DNA from: Bremerella sp. TYQ1
GTDB lineage: Bacteria > Planctomycetota > Planctomycetia > Pirellulales > Pirellulaceae
Length of the DNA stretch: 64,000 nt
Direction of reading: 5' to 3'
Assembly (NCBI RefSeq): GCF_020150455.1
Contig: NZ_CP083740.1
Location: forward strand, 3,410,001 to 3,474,000
The notes beneath the pieces were generated by a model. It did not search any database. It worked only from the letters and a program-made list of their open reading frames with translations, and was not told the origin of the DNA. Of this stretch, positions 46,990 to 58,816 are shown one piece after another (position 1 is the stretch's first letter; each line of letters begins with the position of its first letter). The position numbers and the translations under genes are program-made.

Positions 46990-47585
46990 GGTCCGTCCTC
47001 CAGTTGGTAAACGGCTTCGAGCATTGAGGCCTGCTGCTCATAGGCATCAACGATGGCCTGAATCTGCTGACGGGAAAGCTCCGGACCTGAAATCAAACCT
47101 GGAAGCTGTTGCAGAACATTGGAACTGCGAATACTCCCCTCTTGAGTGCGAATCGGTAACAACGGTAACAAGCATGCTTCGACGTCACGAAGCTCTCGGA
47201 GTTGGTCACCTGTAGCCAGTAACTTCCTTACGCGGCTGGTGTTGTAGCGTATGTCGTGTGCACGAGTGCTGTCTCGTGACGGCACCAAATCTGTTGACAT
47301 AAGTACAAGGTAAGCTTCCCAGCTCTTGCGATCTGACCTCGTGAAGTTTTCGGAGATCAACTCCACAAACGAGGTCTGAACTTCAATCCAAGTGGCTTTC
47401 AAGTCCTCCCACGATTCGAAGTACACAACCGCTACCACACTATACGCATCCTCGAACACACGCTGATAGATGCTGTCGAATCCGACGAGCTGCTCATCGC
47501 CTACAAATGAAAAATCGTTCCTTGAAAGAACGTCCACGACTTCGCCGAGGATTTGATCTCTAGTCAGCACCGCATCGCTCGTCAT
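46986..47585 (-). CDS. lmuC: Lamassu small subunit (LmuC-like)
   Basis: The 199-residue acidic protein has no motif of its own. Length and position fit the small accessory subunit that lies between effector and SMC ATPase in Lamassu/DdmABC operons. Both junctions are ATGA-type overlaps of four bases, with lmuA upstream and lmuB downstream, so the three are translated together. It presumably bridges effector and ATPase. The identity is inferred from context. Confidence 0.6.
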   Translation of the reverse strand: MTSDAVLTRDQILGEVVDVLSRNDFSFVGDEQLVGFDSIYQRVFEDAYSVVAVVYFESWEDLKATWIEVQTSFVELISENFTRSDRKSWEAYLVLMSTDLVPSRDSTRAHDIRYNTSRVRKLLATGDQLRELRDVEACLLPLLPIRTQEGSIRSSNVLQQLPGLISGPELSRQQIQAIVDAYEQQASMLEAVYQLEDGP

Positions 47586-49000
47586 GACATTATCTCCTGA
47601 ATTATCCTCGGATCCTCACGCAGGTCGTCGATACTCCACATCAACATCCCGCCGTCCGCATCAATGATACTGTCAGAAGGCGTTGAACCGACGATATCCA
47701 TCGGTGCCGTCGTTTCCGAGGTTTTTTTTCCGGTGACTCCACTTGCAAGTACTTTTTGGGGCGTGCTCGCACCTCTGCGCCGGCGCCTCACTCGCTCCTT
47801 TAGGGCAGTCTCCAACGAGTTCCACCGTAAGTGCTTTCGCCAGCCTGAGGCCAATATGATCCTAACTTCAGGTCCACTAGAAAATGAAATGGATACGGTC
47901 CCGTCTTCGTGGAATTGAGCTGAACCGGATTCGTGGTGGAGAATAAAGGCAATAGCGACTACTAAGTCCGCAAGTGCTCCGATTTGTTGGGGATCTGTGG
48001 TCGAGTATCGGTCATACTCTTGGAACCACGCTGCACGAAGTTCTCCAAGACCTAGAAGACCTAGGTTCTCAATATCCGAATACAAGGTGACCAGTAATGG
48101 TTCAAGTAGCTTCTCGTAGTCTTTGTTCGACGCGACCCACTGTTCGCGAACGGCTAGAACCTGCCCCTCGCTTCTAACATCGCTCAGCACTTTTCGCACG
48201 AAGCGTTCTGCAAGTTGTGACATAAAGTCAACCCATCCGCAGCGGATGCAATTGCAAATCTCGATGCCAACCTCTTGCACAAAGTGGGAATTCGCTGGAT
48301 CACCAGGATCAGCAAGCAGAAGGACAGCATTTTCCTTAAGGCTATTCCGGAGTTTTTGCGAGCTATAAGTGAGAACACCGCAGGATGACCCAAGTCCGGC
48401 AAAAACCGTCACTGGGGCAAGCGTGGCGAATCTTGCCATCGACTCTTCCCAGCCGTCCTTCCAAGCATGGTCAAGTGATTCTTTAGTCAAGATCCAAGCT
48501 TCCGGCGGAGAATCCACGCTTCGGTGCAAATAAATGATGTTGCGCTGCCCCATATGCGCGTGATCCTCCGGGCCGTTCAGAACAACAACCTCATTACGAA
48601 TGCCCAACTCACTAAGAGCATGGCTGAATGCCAAGTCGAAATTCAAGGTGACGATATTGGATACGGCACCTTCGACCATTAGAGCAACGGCAATCAAATG
48701 GCCTGGGTTGGGCTTGGCATTGCGAAACTCAGTGGTTGGCAATGCCCTCACCAAGTCTCTCTGGCTGCCGGTCTTCTGAGCAACAACTTCGGCAACTTGC
48801 GAGAGGTTACAAGGATCTGTGCAATCGCCCGCATTCAGTATTCCGTCATCAACCAAACGCTCGTGCGCTGATACGGAGCACTCCCAAGCCAAGGGAAGCC
48901 TTGTTGGATGCTCAAACGAGCACCCCGCCCCGGTGACAAGGGCAATCTTGCCTCCTTCAGGAGATGAAACAGCTCTCAGCAAGTCGCTTGGCAATGTCAC
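47582..49000 (-). CDS. lmuA: Lamassu effector with SIR2 domain (LmuA)
   Basis: The 472-residue product has an N-terminal SIR2-like domain (about 1-250). It carries the NAD-loop LVTGAGCS (21-28), TLNFD (118-122) and a His in IIYLHRSVD (His159), the hallmarks of NADase-type SIR2 proteins in phage defence. The C-terminal half (about 270-472) is not assigned and would contact the partner subunits. On activation it would deplete NAD+ and stop cell growth. The start is GTG at 49000. It lies 72 bases downstream of the DUF499 gene and overlaps the small subunit by four bases. SIR2 is one of several known Lamassu effector types. Confidence 0.78.
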   Translation of the reverse strand: MTLPSDLLRAVSSPEGGKIALVTGAGCSFEHPTRLPLAWECSVSAHERLVDDGILNAGDCTDPCNLSQVAEVVAQKTGSQRDLVRALPTTEFRNAKPNPGHLIAVALMVEGAVSNIVTLNFDLAFSHALSELGIRNEVVVLNGPEDHAHMGQRNIIYLHRSVDSPPEAWILTKESLDHAWKDGWEESMARFATLAPVTVFAGLGSSCGVLTYSSQKLRNSLKENAVLLLADPGDPANSHFVQEVGIEICNCIRCGWVDFMSQLAERFVRKVLSDVRSEGQVLAVREQWVASNKDYEKLLEPLLVTLYSDIENLGLLGLGELRAAWFQEYDRYSTTDPQQIGALADLVVAIAFILHHESGSAQFHEDGTVSISFSSGPEVRIILASGWRKHLRWNSLETALKERVRRRRRGASTPQKVLASGVTGKKTSETTAPMDIVGSTPSDSIIDADGGMLMWSIDDLREDPRIIQEIMS

Positions 49001-49072
49001 ACTGGCCCCCGCTTCATTATCTGCGGTTTTGTTGACTCCGCCGCCGAATAATTCATTGAACGCATTTGGTTT

Positions 49073-51916
49073 TTACTCCCAACTCTTTGTGCTGAAACCG
49101 AGACTGGCTGCGTTTTCTGAAACGGCTCTTTTGATCTGGTCCGATGCTCCTTCGGGGAACTCGGCGCTTATCTCGACGGTGACTTTCAACGACGCATTCG
49201 GGTCCGACGAGAGCAGATTGATGATCTCTTCTGCGACTTGAACCATGCCCATCTTGGCTGTCGAAGGGTTGATTTCGACCGATCCGTAAAATGCCTTCAA
49301 CGTTTCGCTGGGTGGTGGTTGTGTGCCATCGCCTCCAGTTCCACCGCCGGTTGATCCTCCGTCAGGATCTGGTGTTGTTCCACCGCCGGGCGAACTATCT
49401 CCGTCGCCTCCAGTCCCTGGATCGGATGTTGACAGGGGCTCAGCAATGCTCGCTTCGTATTCTGTGGCGGCTGCTGGTTCGATCAACAACAACGTATCAT
49501 CGAGTTGCACATTGGAATCTCCGAACTTGAAGCCGTCGTACTTGTCTCCTGACTGGCCGTAGGCGGTCCCAAAGAAGTCTTTGCTTGCGGCTCCCTTAAC
49601 GATCGCTTGCTCCAGGACACGGCGATTCTTCAGTCGCGGGAGATACAAATAACGGAGTGAATCCTCCCAGAATGTCATAGCAGGGAGGACCTGCTTGTCG
49701 TCTTTCCAGTAAAGCTCTTGGAGTTTTGATCGCAGGTGGATTGGCGACCATGTGTTGATGACCAGTTCATTTTCCTCACAGACCCGTTCGACCTCAGGGC
49801 CGAATCCACTGCCACTCGTGTTGAGCTGGAATGCTTCCACGGTCGGCGTCTGATCCGTGGGGTTGAGCAGGTAAGGACACAGCACCCAGCGGAAACAATC
49901 GCAAACGACGCGCGCTGCTACAGCTTCGGCGGTTTCCAGTTCCTTCTTGGCCTGATTCTCTTGCAGGCGATCAATGTTCAAGCGACCTTCTTTAACGTCA
50001 TCGACAATTGAGGCCCAAGCGAGTGCTGTGCGAATCGCATCCTTCAAACGACTACGGGAAGGTTGATCTGCGGCTACAAATATTAAGCGATTTCCGCGGT
50101 ACCTCGGTTTGGTTCCGTTGTTCTTGACGAATTCTTGGACTGCTTCAAACGCGTTGAATGACTCATCACGGGAATAGGCGTTTGCTAACGGTAGCAATAC
50201 CAACCGAAGTGAAGTGTCGTCTGGGACGTCAGCATGTGGCGTAAAAATGTGAGTTCCGTCGAATCCAGTTGCCCCAGCCGTCAACTTCTTCAGCAGTGTT
50301 GCTACCTTGCCAACGACTTCGTTCTTTTCGTCAAATCGACCTTTACGATCTTCCATCTCGCGTCGGAGATTGGCTCGGACATCGAACCAGAACCGGGTCG
50401 ATTCCTGAGCCTTGTCGCCGGAGCTGTTGAGATAGTGCAGGCGGTCTGCGAGTCGATTCAGGGCATCGACGAAGGTGGAACCGGTCTGAGCCGGCTGGAG
50501 ACAGCCCAATAGGATCCGGCCTCGGTCAATTCCTCGTGTCCCGGCTTTGGTCCCACCTGCTGCCGGAGCACTTCCCAGGAAGACCGTCCGGGCAACTCGC
50601 CGAGCCGCACTGACGGCTCCGAAGCGTGGTTCTTTGCTCTCCAATGCGTTCGTTTCGGCTCTTTCACCGTCGATATCCTTTTCAAGGACCGCGTCCCACC
50701 CGGCACTCAGATAGTAGGTCAGCTGATTACGGCAATCTCCGTCATAGAGCGGCAAGCTACCCGGCATAATCAAGAAATCGGCGTTCTGGTCCTTCCACAC
50801 TCGGTAAATCACCTTGGCCATGAGTTGCAGCACGCCGCGGGTCCGCTGAAAGCCTTCTAGTGTCGTCCAGTCTTCAAACAGGCGGTCAAAAACCTCTGGA
50901 TGAATGGGAAAGGCCTGAACCAGGCGATCGTAATACCGTGATTCTTGGGTTTCCGAGGGCATTTTGCCCCCTTCGGTGATGTATAAATCCGCAAAGGCGC
51001 GGCAAATGGTATCCCTGGCTTCTTCGTCCCGAACCTTGTCGAAAAGCCGTCGTCTGACGATTTCAAAGGCTTCTTCGGTGGCGACAGGTTTCCAGAGCGC
51101 CTGAACCCGGCCAAACGTCTTTTCCATCGCCCGAAGGGCTGTCACTCCCCGCTGACTGCCCGCTTCCAACTCAGATTCCGGTAGCGAAGCCAGGACAATG
51201 GCGTTGGGAACGAGTTTGGTCGCCTCGGTAAGTGACTGAACGAAGGAGAGGTTGGTGTCATAAGAGCCCCCGCTGACAGATCCCGATTCAGGGAACTGCC
51301 GGATGTAGGCCACCAGCTCGTCGATCAGAATTACGCAAGGCGCGTAGTTCTCCATCACCTGTTTGAGAGTGTCTTTCCCTGGGGAGGTACCGTTTTCGTC
51401 GGCATCTTTGACCAGCTTATAGGCCTCTTCGCCGCCCAGTTGCCAAGCGAGCTCACCCCAGAGTGTACGGACCGTTTGTTTGCCGTGCTTGCGGGGTTGT
51501 CCGGGAGCAAGATCCGCCCCGTCGATAACTGCTACCCTGGCCTTCGGAACGTCCATCAGGCCGGCTTGGTCCAAAAGACCAGGGATCCCAGCAAGTTCGT
51601 CCAGCGAGCAATCGCGAGTAGCCATGTGATAGACGGCCAGCATGGTATGAGTTTTACCGCCACCGAATGCTGTTTGTAGCTGGATCACCGGATCGCCGCC
51701 TTTGCCGTTTAGTCGTTTGGCGACCGACGTCAGCAGCAATCGCATTCCGTCGGTAATAAAGGTGCGATCATAGAACGCCGTTGCGTCCTGGTATTCACGA
51801 GTTGCGTTACCCGTATGCACGGCAGTGATATCCGCGGCAAACTCGGATTGCTGGAACGTGCCTTCGAGCACGTCGGCATGGGGGGCGATAACTTCTCGCC
51901 AGGGCTTTAAGCTCAT
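49073..51916 (-). CDS. DUF499 AAA-type ATPase
   Basis: The 947-residue product belongs to the DUF499 (COG1483) ATPases. The N-terminus is [15 protein letters not shown], with Walker A GGGKTHTM near residue 85, [11 protein letters not shown] as Walker B and a large helical middle. A Gly/Asp/Pro-rich linker (about 800-845) precedes a C-terminal domain that could be a binding module. In many genomes it is found beside a DUF1156 adenine methylase and a helicase, a combination regarded as a defence module of restriction-modification type. It follows the methylase gene by 19 bases, so the three form an operon. The ATPase may translocate or gate the complex. Confidence 0.85.
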   Translation of the reverse strand: MSLKPWREVIAPHADVLEGTFQQSEFAADITAVHTGNATREYQDATAFYDRTFITDGMRLLLTSVAKRLNGKGGDPVIQLQTAFGGGKTHTMLAVYHMATRDCSLDELAGIPGLLDQAGLMDVPKARVAVIDGADLAPGQPRKHGKQTVRTLWGELAWQLGGEEAYKLVKDADENGTSPGKDTLKQVMENYAPCVILIDELVAYIRQFPESGSVSGGSYDTNLSFVQSLTEATKLVPNAIVLASLPESELEAGSQRGVTALRAMEKTFGRVQALWKPVATEEAFEIVRRRLFDKVRDEEARDTICRAFADLYITEGGKMPSETQESRYYDRLVQAFPIHPEVFDRLFEDWTTLEGFQRTRGVLQLMAKVIYRVWKDQNADFLIMPGSLPLYDGDCRNQLTYYLSAGWDAVLEKDIDGERAETNALESKEPRFGAVSAARRVARTVFLGSAPAAGGTKAGTRGIDRGRILLGCLQPAQTGSTFVDALNRLADRLHYLNSSGDKAQESTRFWFDVRANLRREMEDRKGRFDEKNEVVGKVATLLKKLTAGATGFDGTHIFTPHADVPDDTSLRLVLLPLANAYSRDESFNAFEAVQEFVKNNGTKPRYRGNRLIFVAADQPSRSRLKDAIRTALAWASIVDDVKEGRLNIDRLQENQAKKELETAEAVAARVVCDCFRWVLCPYLLNPTDQTPTVEAFQLNTSGSGFGPEVERVCEENELVINTWSPIHLRSKLQELYWKDDKQVLPAMTFWEDSLRYLYLPRLKNRRVLEQAIVKGAASKDFFGTAYGQSGDKYDGFKFGDSNVQLDDTLLLIEPAAATEYEASIAEPLSTSDPGTGGDGDSSPGGGTTPDPDGGSTGGGTGGDGTQPPPSETLKAFYGSVEINPSTAKMGMVQVAEEIINLLSSDPNASLKVTVEISAEFPEGASDQIKRAVSENAASLGFSTKSWE

Positions 51917-51935
51917 TGGTATGCGTTCCTAAGGT

Positions 51936-54839
51936 CTAAAACAGTTCCCGTTGTTCGATTTTCGGTGCAGCAGATTCGATTGCTGGCCATGAAGTAATGA
52001 GCTCGTTGTAAGCCCGGGCGTCTTCGGCCCAGCCCTTACGCTCGCATAGTGTGTAAAGGCGATAGGCAAGTTGTCGAGCTGCTTCGGCTTTTGAGGCGAC
52101 ACCCTCGAGCACCTTGCCAGCTGCGGATTCGCCGCCTTGCTTTAAAGCTCGGATCAGATGGTGCAATGCTTCCCAGACAGGGGTGCGGAAATCTTTGGAG
52201 GGATCCCAATCAGCGGGATATTCATTCCACTTGAGAAGCCGAACCTTACCTCCACCACTTTGAACGACCCCCGCTTCAGCCAGTCCATTAACACTTGTGT
52301 CCTTTGCACGGGCAAGAACATCCGCCGATCCAAACACATTGTTCTCCCAACCATGTTGTTCAAACCAGTGCAAGCAAAATTGTGTATCCGAATCGAAGTC
52401 GTCCTCAGCCAAGAACCGATTGATTAGTTGAAGGGCGTTTTTTACTGACATTGCGGCCCCATCCGCCTCAAGTACCGCAGAGTACTTCGAGAAGACTGCC
52501 ATACCTGGCCCAATAATCGCTTGAGACAGATCCACCGGTGCTACAGGTGACGGAAGCTCTTCGGCTTCACGTGTCATCGCGTCCATTGCCGCAGGTAGCG
52601 TGGTGTTCAATTCGCGTATGAAGTCCCGACGCGAAATAGAAGTCGAAGTTGTCGTACGTGGCCGACACACCAAAACTATTGATGAAGCGAGTGCGTTTGA
52701 CCCAGCATCTCGCATACGACCTGAGCGTTCAGTTCTAATGGGCCAAGTACCAGTCACTGCGAGACCGGAATCCAATACTGCCTGCAAAAATGTCATCCAT
52801 CCCGCAGAAGAAGTTCCCTCTTCATTGGAAGTGTCAGACTGTTTGAATGCGTAATAGATTGTTATCGGAGCTGCCGGATGGGCCTGTTTCGCGATGTTTT
52901 CCATCGCTTTCGCCATACCCTTCAAAAAGAACTTTTCCGCCTTGTTCTTGCCACCATGTCGGAAGGCTGTCGCTACTAACTCGTCGCTTTTGGGCGTATT
53001 GATAGTGGCGAGCAACTCCGGAAAGCAATCTCGCAAAGTCCGTCTCAGCCAAACGTAAAAAAAGTCCGATAGATCCGCATATCCTATGTTGTCATAGTAC
53101 GGAGGATCCGTTGAAACGAATGGCTTGCAGCCAAGTATTGGCGGATCGGTTGCACTGTGCTGCTCGATAATGCCAACACGACCAGCGGGAGCAACTCCAG
53201 CTAAGCTTCCCGCGACAATGTTAACTGAGGCTATGAATGTCCCCCCAATATCTTCAAGCGGATTGAGTTCAACGACATCCCAGAGAATTGGTATTGCTTG
53301 ACGCGTGAACAAATTATTAGGGCGACTTTCCTTAGCGTTCCATGGCACCAAGGCACAGTTGTAAGTTGCGGTTTTATCTAGAGCGAAAGTGAGGTACGTT
53401 GCGAGAGCTTCAGAATAAGCCAGTGCACCAGAGCCGCCTCTACAAAGCGGTGTTTGATCCTCTGGATACCCTGCCGCTAACGCCTCACTTGAGATGACTG
53501 GGATAAACTCCTTAATCACATCACTGATCGTAGTTAAGGCAACTTTCTGTCTTTCCAAGAAGAGTTGGTCAAACCGCTTCATGCCGTACAAAAGACATGT
53601 CATTGGACGCGGGTCTTCAGCAATTGGCACCTCAATACTTTGATCCCGATGACGTAGTTTCGCTGAATTCGCAGTATCTTCATGAAAAGCTGTTGGGGAT
53701 AAGTAAGTTCGACCTTCCTCACCAATTGCAACAATGGCCATCAACACTTTGCCCATACGCCCGGCCATAGCTTCCGCTTTTATATACTCCGGCTCTATTG
53801 GGGTTTGTGACATTACGCAGCGAAATTTCGCACCTCGTCCCGCCTTTGTGCCTTTTTTGGCTGAACTCGGCGGTGTTCCATGCCTCACAACAAACGAATA
53901 GCCGACGGATGAAATGATTGGTTCGACAAAGGCCTCTTTTCCTTTCCTGCTACTTAATACGAACGTAGTGGTTAGAGGAACGTCGACATGTGAAAACGCA
54001 GGATTGGGGCTTTTTACAGATCGGGCCCACAACCAAGCGATAACAGGTAATTCACGTCCACGGTGCGATACATCTTCCTCGTCATCTCTCATCTGGACGG
54101 ATGGTGAAATCGTTGGGAAATACTCGCCTATTCTTTTCCGAACCTCCTCGAGAATCCTTCGCCCGTACTTGCGGATATCTTCTTCGATTCCTGCGATGCC
54201 TGACCACTCACGATCAAGCAGACTTTTTTCGTCTCTTGTGGAACTGTTTGCTGCCGGCTTCCCAGAAAACCTCGCAGGAAAGTCAACCATCGCTTTATTG
54301 AGAAGGACTGCAACCGGATTAAGGTCTGTGGCGTGTGGAATTAGCCCAAGACGCTGGGCCTCGAGCGGAATGGTGCCTCCTCCTGCGAACGGATCGTACA
54401 CAGACGGGAGAGACTCGGGATCAAAAAGTGTAGGTGATTCAGGGTGGTCTTGATTTAGTTCACACACGTCCTTCCATGATCGACGAATTTCCTTGTGTGC
54501 AAGTGCAAGCACTTCAGCATCATTCGTGTTCTCCCATACAACCAGCTGTTCAATAATCTGAAACAACCGCTCGCGTTGTTTTGTCCAGTGTCCCTTAACT
54601 TGCGAATTAGGCGTCGCGTTTGGATTGCGAATCCTCCACACATCTTCTGGGTCATTCACAAGTTGCGAAAAAATCACGGCCCGAGCTGCAGCCAATGGTC
54701 GTTGGGCCCACCACTTATGAAGTGCGGATGGATTTCCTCTGTAAATGTAACCTTCCCTGACGGAGGCCTTGTTGATTACGTCGAGCGGCAAAGCTACTTC
54801 AATGAGTTTCTTTGGAGAAATAACAGGGTGTTCCGTCAT
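51936..54839 (-). CDS. DUF1156 adenine-specific DNA methylase
   Basis: The 967-residue product (COG1743) has N6-adenine methyltransferase signatures. The SAM motif is [13 protein letters not shown] near residue 148 and the catalytic motif is [13 protein letters not shown] near 578. The N-terminal [18 protein letters not shown] and [14 protein letters not shown] blocks are diagnostic of DUF1156. The zinc-ribbon position ([18 protein letters not shown], about 340) has lost most of its Cys residues, so no zinc ribbon is likely. Its product would mark self DNA. The start overlaps the helicase stop by four bases. It is the middle gene of the helicase-methylase-ATPase module. Confidence 0.87.
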   Translation of the reverse strand: MTEHPVISPKKLIEVALPLDVINKASVREGYIYRGNPSALHKWWAQRPLAAARAVIFSQLVNDPEDVWRIRNPNATPNSQVKGHWTKQRERLFQIIEQLVVWENTNDAEVLALAHKEIRRSWKDVCELNQDHPESPTLFDPESLPSVYDPFAGGGTIPLEAQRLGLIPHATDLNPVAVLLNKAMVDFPARFSGKPAANSSTRDEKSLLDREWSGIAGIEEDIRKYGRRILEEVRKRIGEYFPTISPSVQMRDDEEDVSHRGRELPVIAWLWARSVKSPNPAFSHVDVPLTTTFVLSSRKGKEAFVEPIISSVGYSFVVRHGTPPSSAKKGTKAGRGAKFRCVMSQTPIEPEYIKAEAMAGRMGKVLMAIVAIGEEGRTYLSPTAFHEDTANSAKLRHRDQSIEVPIAEDPRPMTCLLYGMKRFDQLFLERQKVALTTISDVIKEFIPVISSEALAAGYPEDQTPLCRGGSGALAYSEALATYLTFALDKTATYNCALVPWNAKESRPNNLFTRQAIPILWDVVELNPLEDIGGTFIASVNIVAGSLAGVAPAGRVGIIEQHSATDPPILGCKPFVSTDPPYYDNIGYADLSDFFYVWLRRTLRDCFPELLATINTPKSDELVATAFRHGGKNKAEKFFLKGMAKAMENIAKQAHPAAPITIYYAFKQSDTSNEEGTSSAGWMTFLQAVLDSGLAVTGTWPIRTERSGRMRDAGSNALASSIVLVCRPRTTTSTSISRRDFIRELNTTLPAAMDAMTREAEELPSPVAPVDLSQAIIGPGMAVFSKYSAVLEADGAAMSVKNALQLINRFLAEDDFDSDTQFCLHWFEQHGWENNVFGSADVLARAKDTSVNGLAEAGVVQSGGGKVRLLKWNEYPADWDPSKDFRTPVWEALHHLIRALKQGGESAAGKVLEGVASKAEAARQLAYRLYTLCERKGWAEDARAYNELITSWPAIESAAPKIEQRELF

Positions 54840-57800
54840 CGCAGTTGCTCTCCTCGTTCGAGCAAGTCTTTTACATTGAAATTGATCGACGACGTTCCCC
54901 AGGGTGGCTCGCTATCGAATGGCGTCTTTAGGTAATGAACACTCTTGATTGATTCGTCTTTATTGATCTGCACAATCGCCAATATGAACTTGTCAGCCTG
55001 ATTCAAGGCATAAAGCATTTCGTTGCGGGTTACGGTTACGGTTTCTGCTCCTGCAGCACGCCCCTTGACCTCAATGTGCTTCGCGTCTGGCTGCTTGCCA
55101 TCAACTGAAGGGGGATAAGACGTGATATCCCAACCGCACTTGGCTGCCGCAACATCTTCGACGCGGCAACCCTGTGACTGTTCAATCTCTGTGATCGCAT
55201 CCATCGCCAGTTGCTCAATTCGCATTCTCGCGACCTGGTCGTGAGATAGTTGACCTGGAGAAGGAGCGTCGCCTCTGAGTTTCTTAAGCAGTCCAGCTGG
55301 CAAGACCAACGCACCACTTAATGCCACGGGTGTCCCGGAAGTCACGTGCCGCATGGATTGCAGCGACTTCTTTCGATTATCCAGTCGGCCCTGGAGGTCA
55401 TTGATCGTGCGACGGGCATTTTCGAGGTTCAGGCGGACATCTTTGCCTGCTTCTTTATCCTCACTGAGCTTCATCCAGCGATCGGTCCAGAAGTCGATTT
55501 CCTTAGTGAGCCGCTCGTTGACGGCATGGAGCGTCTTATCAACGTGAGCAATTCGACGCCCTGAGACTTCCTTGAAGTGTTCGGGGACAAGCGTCGAAGC
55601 GGCGAGTGCCAAAGCCCGCTGCTCGTGATTCCCAGTCAACCACTCAGCTTCAAGCTGCTCTCTGGCCAGTTCTTTGGCATCCTCCGGGACCGGCTCCAAA
55701 TCGAGATGAGGTGCCCAGCCTGCGAATGTCGCTTCACCCTCATTCGTGACTCGCACGAATTGCAGGCGTTTAGAGATGACTTCACCATCACCCGATTTGA
55801 CTTCGTGAGTCAGCATGAACAGCAGCCACGGTTGGTCGCCATCATCCGCAGGGTCAATGAGCACTGCACCTTGCTGTAGCAGATTTGCGTTTTCCTCAAG
55901 GATGATATCACTAACCGCCAGCATCAGCGGATGACCAGGGTGCAGCATGACAGCTGGGGCCATACCAGGCTTGTCCAGAGGTTGGACCGCCTCTTTGGTA
56001 AAGCATACCCGTTCGTATCGCCTCAAAACCGGCGTCTGATCCCGTCGATTTCGGCCCGTGATGCGGCGATCCCGTTCACGTAGAGAGGCCGGAACATGTG
56101 TGACCTCAAATCGCTCACTCTCACGGGGGTGCATTGTGCCGCCGACCCGATTAAATGCTTCGGTGAAGAACGATCGCACGAAATAGGGTTGCAACCGGCG
56201 CGCTTCTGCCTTTTCCATCTCTTCCTTGACGGAAAACAGCCGTTCTGGCCCAAGAGTTTCCTGGGATAAAGCATTCCGGTTGAGAATCGACTTGAGGTGT
56301 TCTTCTCCGAATGCGTGGTCGATTTGCTGCTGGAGCTTGGCTCGCGTTTCCGGAAGATCACTGTATTTGATCGCATCCATAAGCAGGTTCTTGAGGCTGA
56401 CCTCCTCAAAAACCTCGCCCAGGATGTCGAAAACCCGACCTTTCAAGGCGACGTTCTCGACTTCAAGTTTTGTGAGCAGCCGATGGTAAACATCACCTTC
56501 GCGGGTTTCTTTGGCGACCAGGTTCCAGAGATGGCAAACCTCAGTCTGGCCGATACGATGGATTCGACCGAATCGCTGTTCCAACCGGTTTGGATTCCAG
56601 GGCAGGTCATAGTTGACCATTAGATGGGCGTTCTGGAGGTTGACACCTTCCCCAGCAGCATCGGTGGCAATCAGGACGCGGATGTCCGGATCGCTACGGA
56701 ATAGGGCTTGGGCCCGACGGCGATCATCTCGTTTTACGCTGCCATGGATAGTCACGATGGCGTCCATGTCGCCGAGAACGCCGCCGATCTTGGCATGCAG
56801 GTAATACAACGTGTCCTTATGCTCGGTGAAGATGATTAACTTTCGAAGACGACCGTTCGCATCCTTGAGTTCTGGAGCGTCTTGCAAAATTCGGGACAAT
56901 TCATCCCATTTGCGGTCTTCACCGGAACCGACCACGTCTTTGGCCTGCTGCTCGAGTCCTTCTAGGATCAGAATCTCTGCTTGAAGTTCCTCTGGAGTTT
57001 GCGAGGCGGTCGCTCGATCGACCAGTTCTTCTTCGAGCTCCTCTTGCTCCTCCGCATTCAGGTCATCATCATCTTCGGGCGGAGCTTCTAAAGTCTCAGC
57101 CAACAGCCGTTGCCCCCGCTGATGCAGCTGCTCTTCCCGAAGCCGCTTTTCAAGCCGGTCGCGTCTGCGTTTGAGCGACTGGAAGATCGCCTCCGGACTA
57201 GACGCCAATCTCCGCTGCAGGGCCGTCAATGCGAAGCCAACGGATCCTTTCCGTTGACCACCGAGGGCTTCTGCCTTGCCCATTTCTGTTTTCACGTAAT
57301 TCGTGACGGCTTCGTAGAGAGCTGCTTCCTTGTCTGAGAGCGTATAGTTGACCGTATAAGCGCGTCTCTCGGGGAATAGCGGAGTACCATCAAAGCGTAC
57401 CAGCTCTTCCTTGACCATCCGACGCATGACGTCCGAAGCGTCGACCTTGTGAACACCGTCACGGAACTTGCCATAAAATCTGTCGGAGTCCAGTAGCGAA
57501 AGGAAGAGCTGATAGTCCTCTTCCTTTCCGTTGTGTGGAGTGGCGGTCATCAGCAGTAGATGTCGGGAGACACCACCGAGTTGCTCTGCCAGGATGAACC
57601 GCTTAGTCCGTTCCAACTTGTTTCCGTAATAGTGGGCGGAGCACTTGTGGGCCTCATCGAAGATCGCCAGATCCCACTGGGCGCTACACAACTTGTCCCG
57701 TAGTTCCTCATTGCGAGACATCTGGTCGAGTCGAAGAATAAGTCGGTCATGATCTTCAAATGGGTTTCCGCTAGGTGAAGCCAGCTCCAGCTCTCGCGAG

Positions 57801-58345
57801 AACACTCGAAACTCTAACCCAAACTTTTCCCAGAGTTCGTCTCGCCACTGTTCGACGAGACTACCTGGTGACACGATGACGATTCGCCGGGCATCGGCCC
57901 GCATGACCAGCTCGCGGATGTAGAGGCCAGCCATGATGGTCTTACCAGCACCGGGATCGTCGGCAAGGACGTACCGGAGTGGCTGCCGCGGCAGCATGGA
58001 TTCGTAAACGGCAGTAATCTGGTGGGGCAGTGGTTCGACGTTGGACGTGTGCACCGCCATCATCGGGTCGAACAGGAACGCAAGGTCAATTCGCTTGGCC
58101 TCAACGGCCAGCTTGAACGCTTCACCATCTCCCTCGAACGACCATGGGCGTTCCGCTTCGGCGATACTGATGTTCTCTTCATCAGCTCGACCGAGAAGCC
58201 GGTCCTTGAGCGATCCGTCACCAGTCTTGTAGATGACTTGGACGGAGTCGTCAGAGATAGGAACCAGAGCGGCAATCGTGGCGACGCCCGATGCTTCAAG
58301 TCCCACGAGAGACATTCCGGGTTGCAGGTCTTCGATTCGCACCAT
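54836..58345 (-). CDS. SNF2-type helicase with C-terminal DUF3883
   Basis: The 1169-residue product is an SF2 Snf2/HepA-like translocase. Walker A is [10 protein letters not shown] (near residue 132), the DEAH box is FDEAHKC (near 229), TATPHNG follows, and the second RecA domain ends [10 protein letters not shown]...[10 protein letters not shown] (about 560-620). The C-terminus carries DUF3883 (about 1070-1135), with DITSY...HIEVKGRA, a D...ExK nuclease-like core. Helicases of this type (HepA/DrmD-like) occur in DISARM and in DUF1156/DUF499 modules. The start ATG at 58345 lies 12 bases after the HTH gene, and the 3' end overlaps the methylase start. It may remodel or unwind invading DNA. Confidence 0.86.
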   Translation of the reverse strand: MVRIEDLQPGMSLVGLEASGVATIAALVPISDDSVQVIYKTGDGSLKDRLLGRADEENISIAEAERPWSFEGDGEAFKLAVEAKRIDLAFLFDPMMAVHTSNVEPLPHQITAVYESMLPRQPLRYVLADDPGAGKTIMAGLYIRELVMRADARRIVIVSPGSLVEQWRDELWEKFGLEFRVFSRELELASPSGNPFEDHDRLILRLDQMSRNEELRDKLCSAQWDLAIFDEAHKCSAHYYGNKLERTKRFILAEQLGGVSRHLLLMTATPHNGKEEDYQLFLSLLDSDRFYGKFRDGVHKVDASDVMRRMVKEELVRFDGTPLFPERRAYTVNYTLSDKEAALYEAVTNYVKTEMGKAEALGGQRKGSVGFALTALQRRLASSPEAIFQSLKRRRDRLEKRLREEQLHQRGQRLLAETLEAPPEDDDDLNAEEQEELEEELVDRATASQTPEELQAEILILEGLEQQAKDVVGSGEDRKWDELSRILQDAPELKDANGRLRKLIIFTEHKDTLYYLHAKIGGVLGDMDAIVTIHGSVKRDDRRRAQALFRSDPDIRVLIATDAAGEGVNLQNAHLMVNYDLPWNPNRLEQRFGRIHRIGQTEVCHLWNLVAKETREGDVYHRLLTKLEVENVALKGRVFDILGEVFEEVSLKNLLMDAIKYSDLPETRAKLQQQIDHAFGEEHLKSILNRNALSQETLGPERLFSVKEEMEKAEARRLQPYFVRSFFTEAFNRVGGTMHPRESERFEVTHVPASLRERDRRITGRNRRDQTPVLRRYERVCFTKEAVQPLDKPGMAPAVMLHPGHPLMLAVSDIILEENANLLQQGAVLIDPADDGDQPWLLFMLTHEVKSGDGEVISKRLQFVRVTNEGEATFAGWAPHLDLEPVPEDAKELAREQLEAEWLTGNHEQRALALAASTLVPEHFKEVSGRRIAHVDKTLHAVNERLTKEIDFWTDRWMKLSEDKEAGKDVRLNLENARRTINDLQGRLDNRKKSLQSMRHVTSGTPVALSGALVLPAGLLKKLRGDAPSPGQLSHDQVARMRIEQLAMDAITEIEQSQGCRVEDVAAAKCGWDITSYPPSVDGKQPDAKHIEVKGRAAGAETVTVTRNEMLYALNQADKFILAIVQINKDESIKSVHYLKTPFDSEPPWGTSSINFNVKDLLERGEQLR

Positions 58346-58357
58346 GCTGCGTGGATC

Positions 58358-58569
58358 TTACCCTTTCTTGGCTCGTGGTTTCTGAGTTGGCTCGACAATC
58401 TGCTTCAGGAGGCTTTCGAGGTCTCCGCGTCGAAACAGCCGATAGCCGTTGACGGGATTCCGTCGCATGCTGAACTTGCCGGCCTCCGCGTACTTTCTCA
58501 GGGTTGTTTGAGACACCCCAGGATTTCGGCGGCTTTCGCAGTCTTCAGACAATCACTCAGCTTTTCCAT
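58358..58569 (-). pseudogene. Excisionase/MerR-type HTH gene with an apparent frameshift
   Basis: Two frames together encode a small HTH protein. The first part, MEKLSDCLKTAKAAEILG, runs from ATG at 58569. The second, VSQTTLRKYAEAGKFSMRR followed by NGYRLFRRGDLESLL, lies one base out of register. The junction sits in a run of four G. Five G would restore one reading frame of about 70 residues (helix-turn-helix with the VSQTTLRKYA recognition helix). It could be a true mutation, a sequencing error or programmed frameshifting. It precedes the helicase gene by 12 bases, so it would regulate the operon or act as its HTH partner. Confidence 0.6.
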
Positions 58570-58816
58570 TCGCCGCATCTTCGGTTTGTGGAGATGACGC
58601 CCCACGTGAATGTCGCACCAGTCTATCAAAGTCTACCCCCCTTCGGAAAGCTCGTACTAAGCCATTGTTCTGGGGGCATATGACACGTTAGGTCCGTTTG
58701 TGCCAGGATAGCTAAATTGACCGAAAAAACACGTCAAGTAAGACGTAGGGAGTGGCTTAGCTATTCCGAGGCAGGATTTTCCTGGATATTGATCTTCGAG
58801 AAGAAGGAGAGCCTCT

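Noticed and set aside
47582..49000. SIR2 protein of a prokaryotic Argonaute (SIR2-APAZ) pair
   Set aside because: No PIWI or APAZ region. The partners are a small protein and an SMC ATPase, which fits Lamassu.
54836..58345. Complete DISARM system
   Set aside because: The SNF2 helicase, methylase and PLD relic recall class 1 DISARM, but no drmA or DUF1998 (drmB) gene is present, and DUF499 is not a DISARM member.
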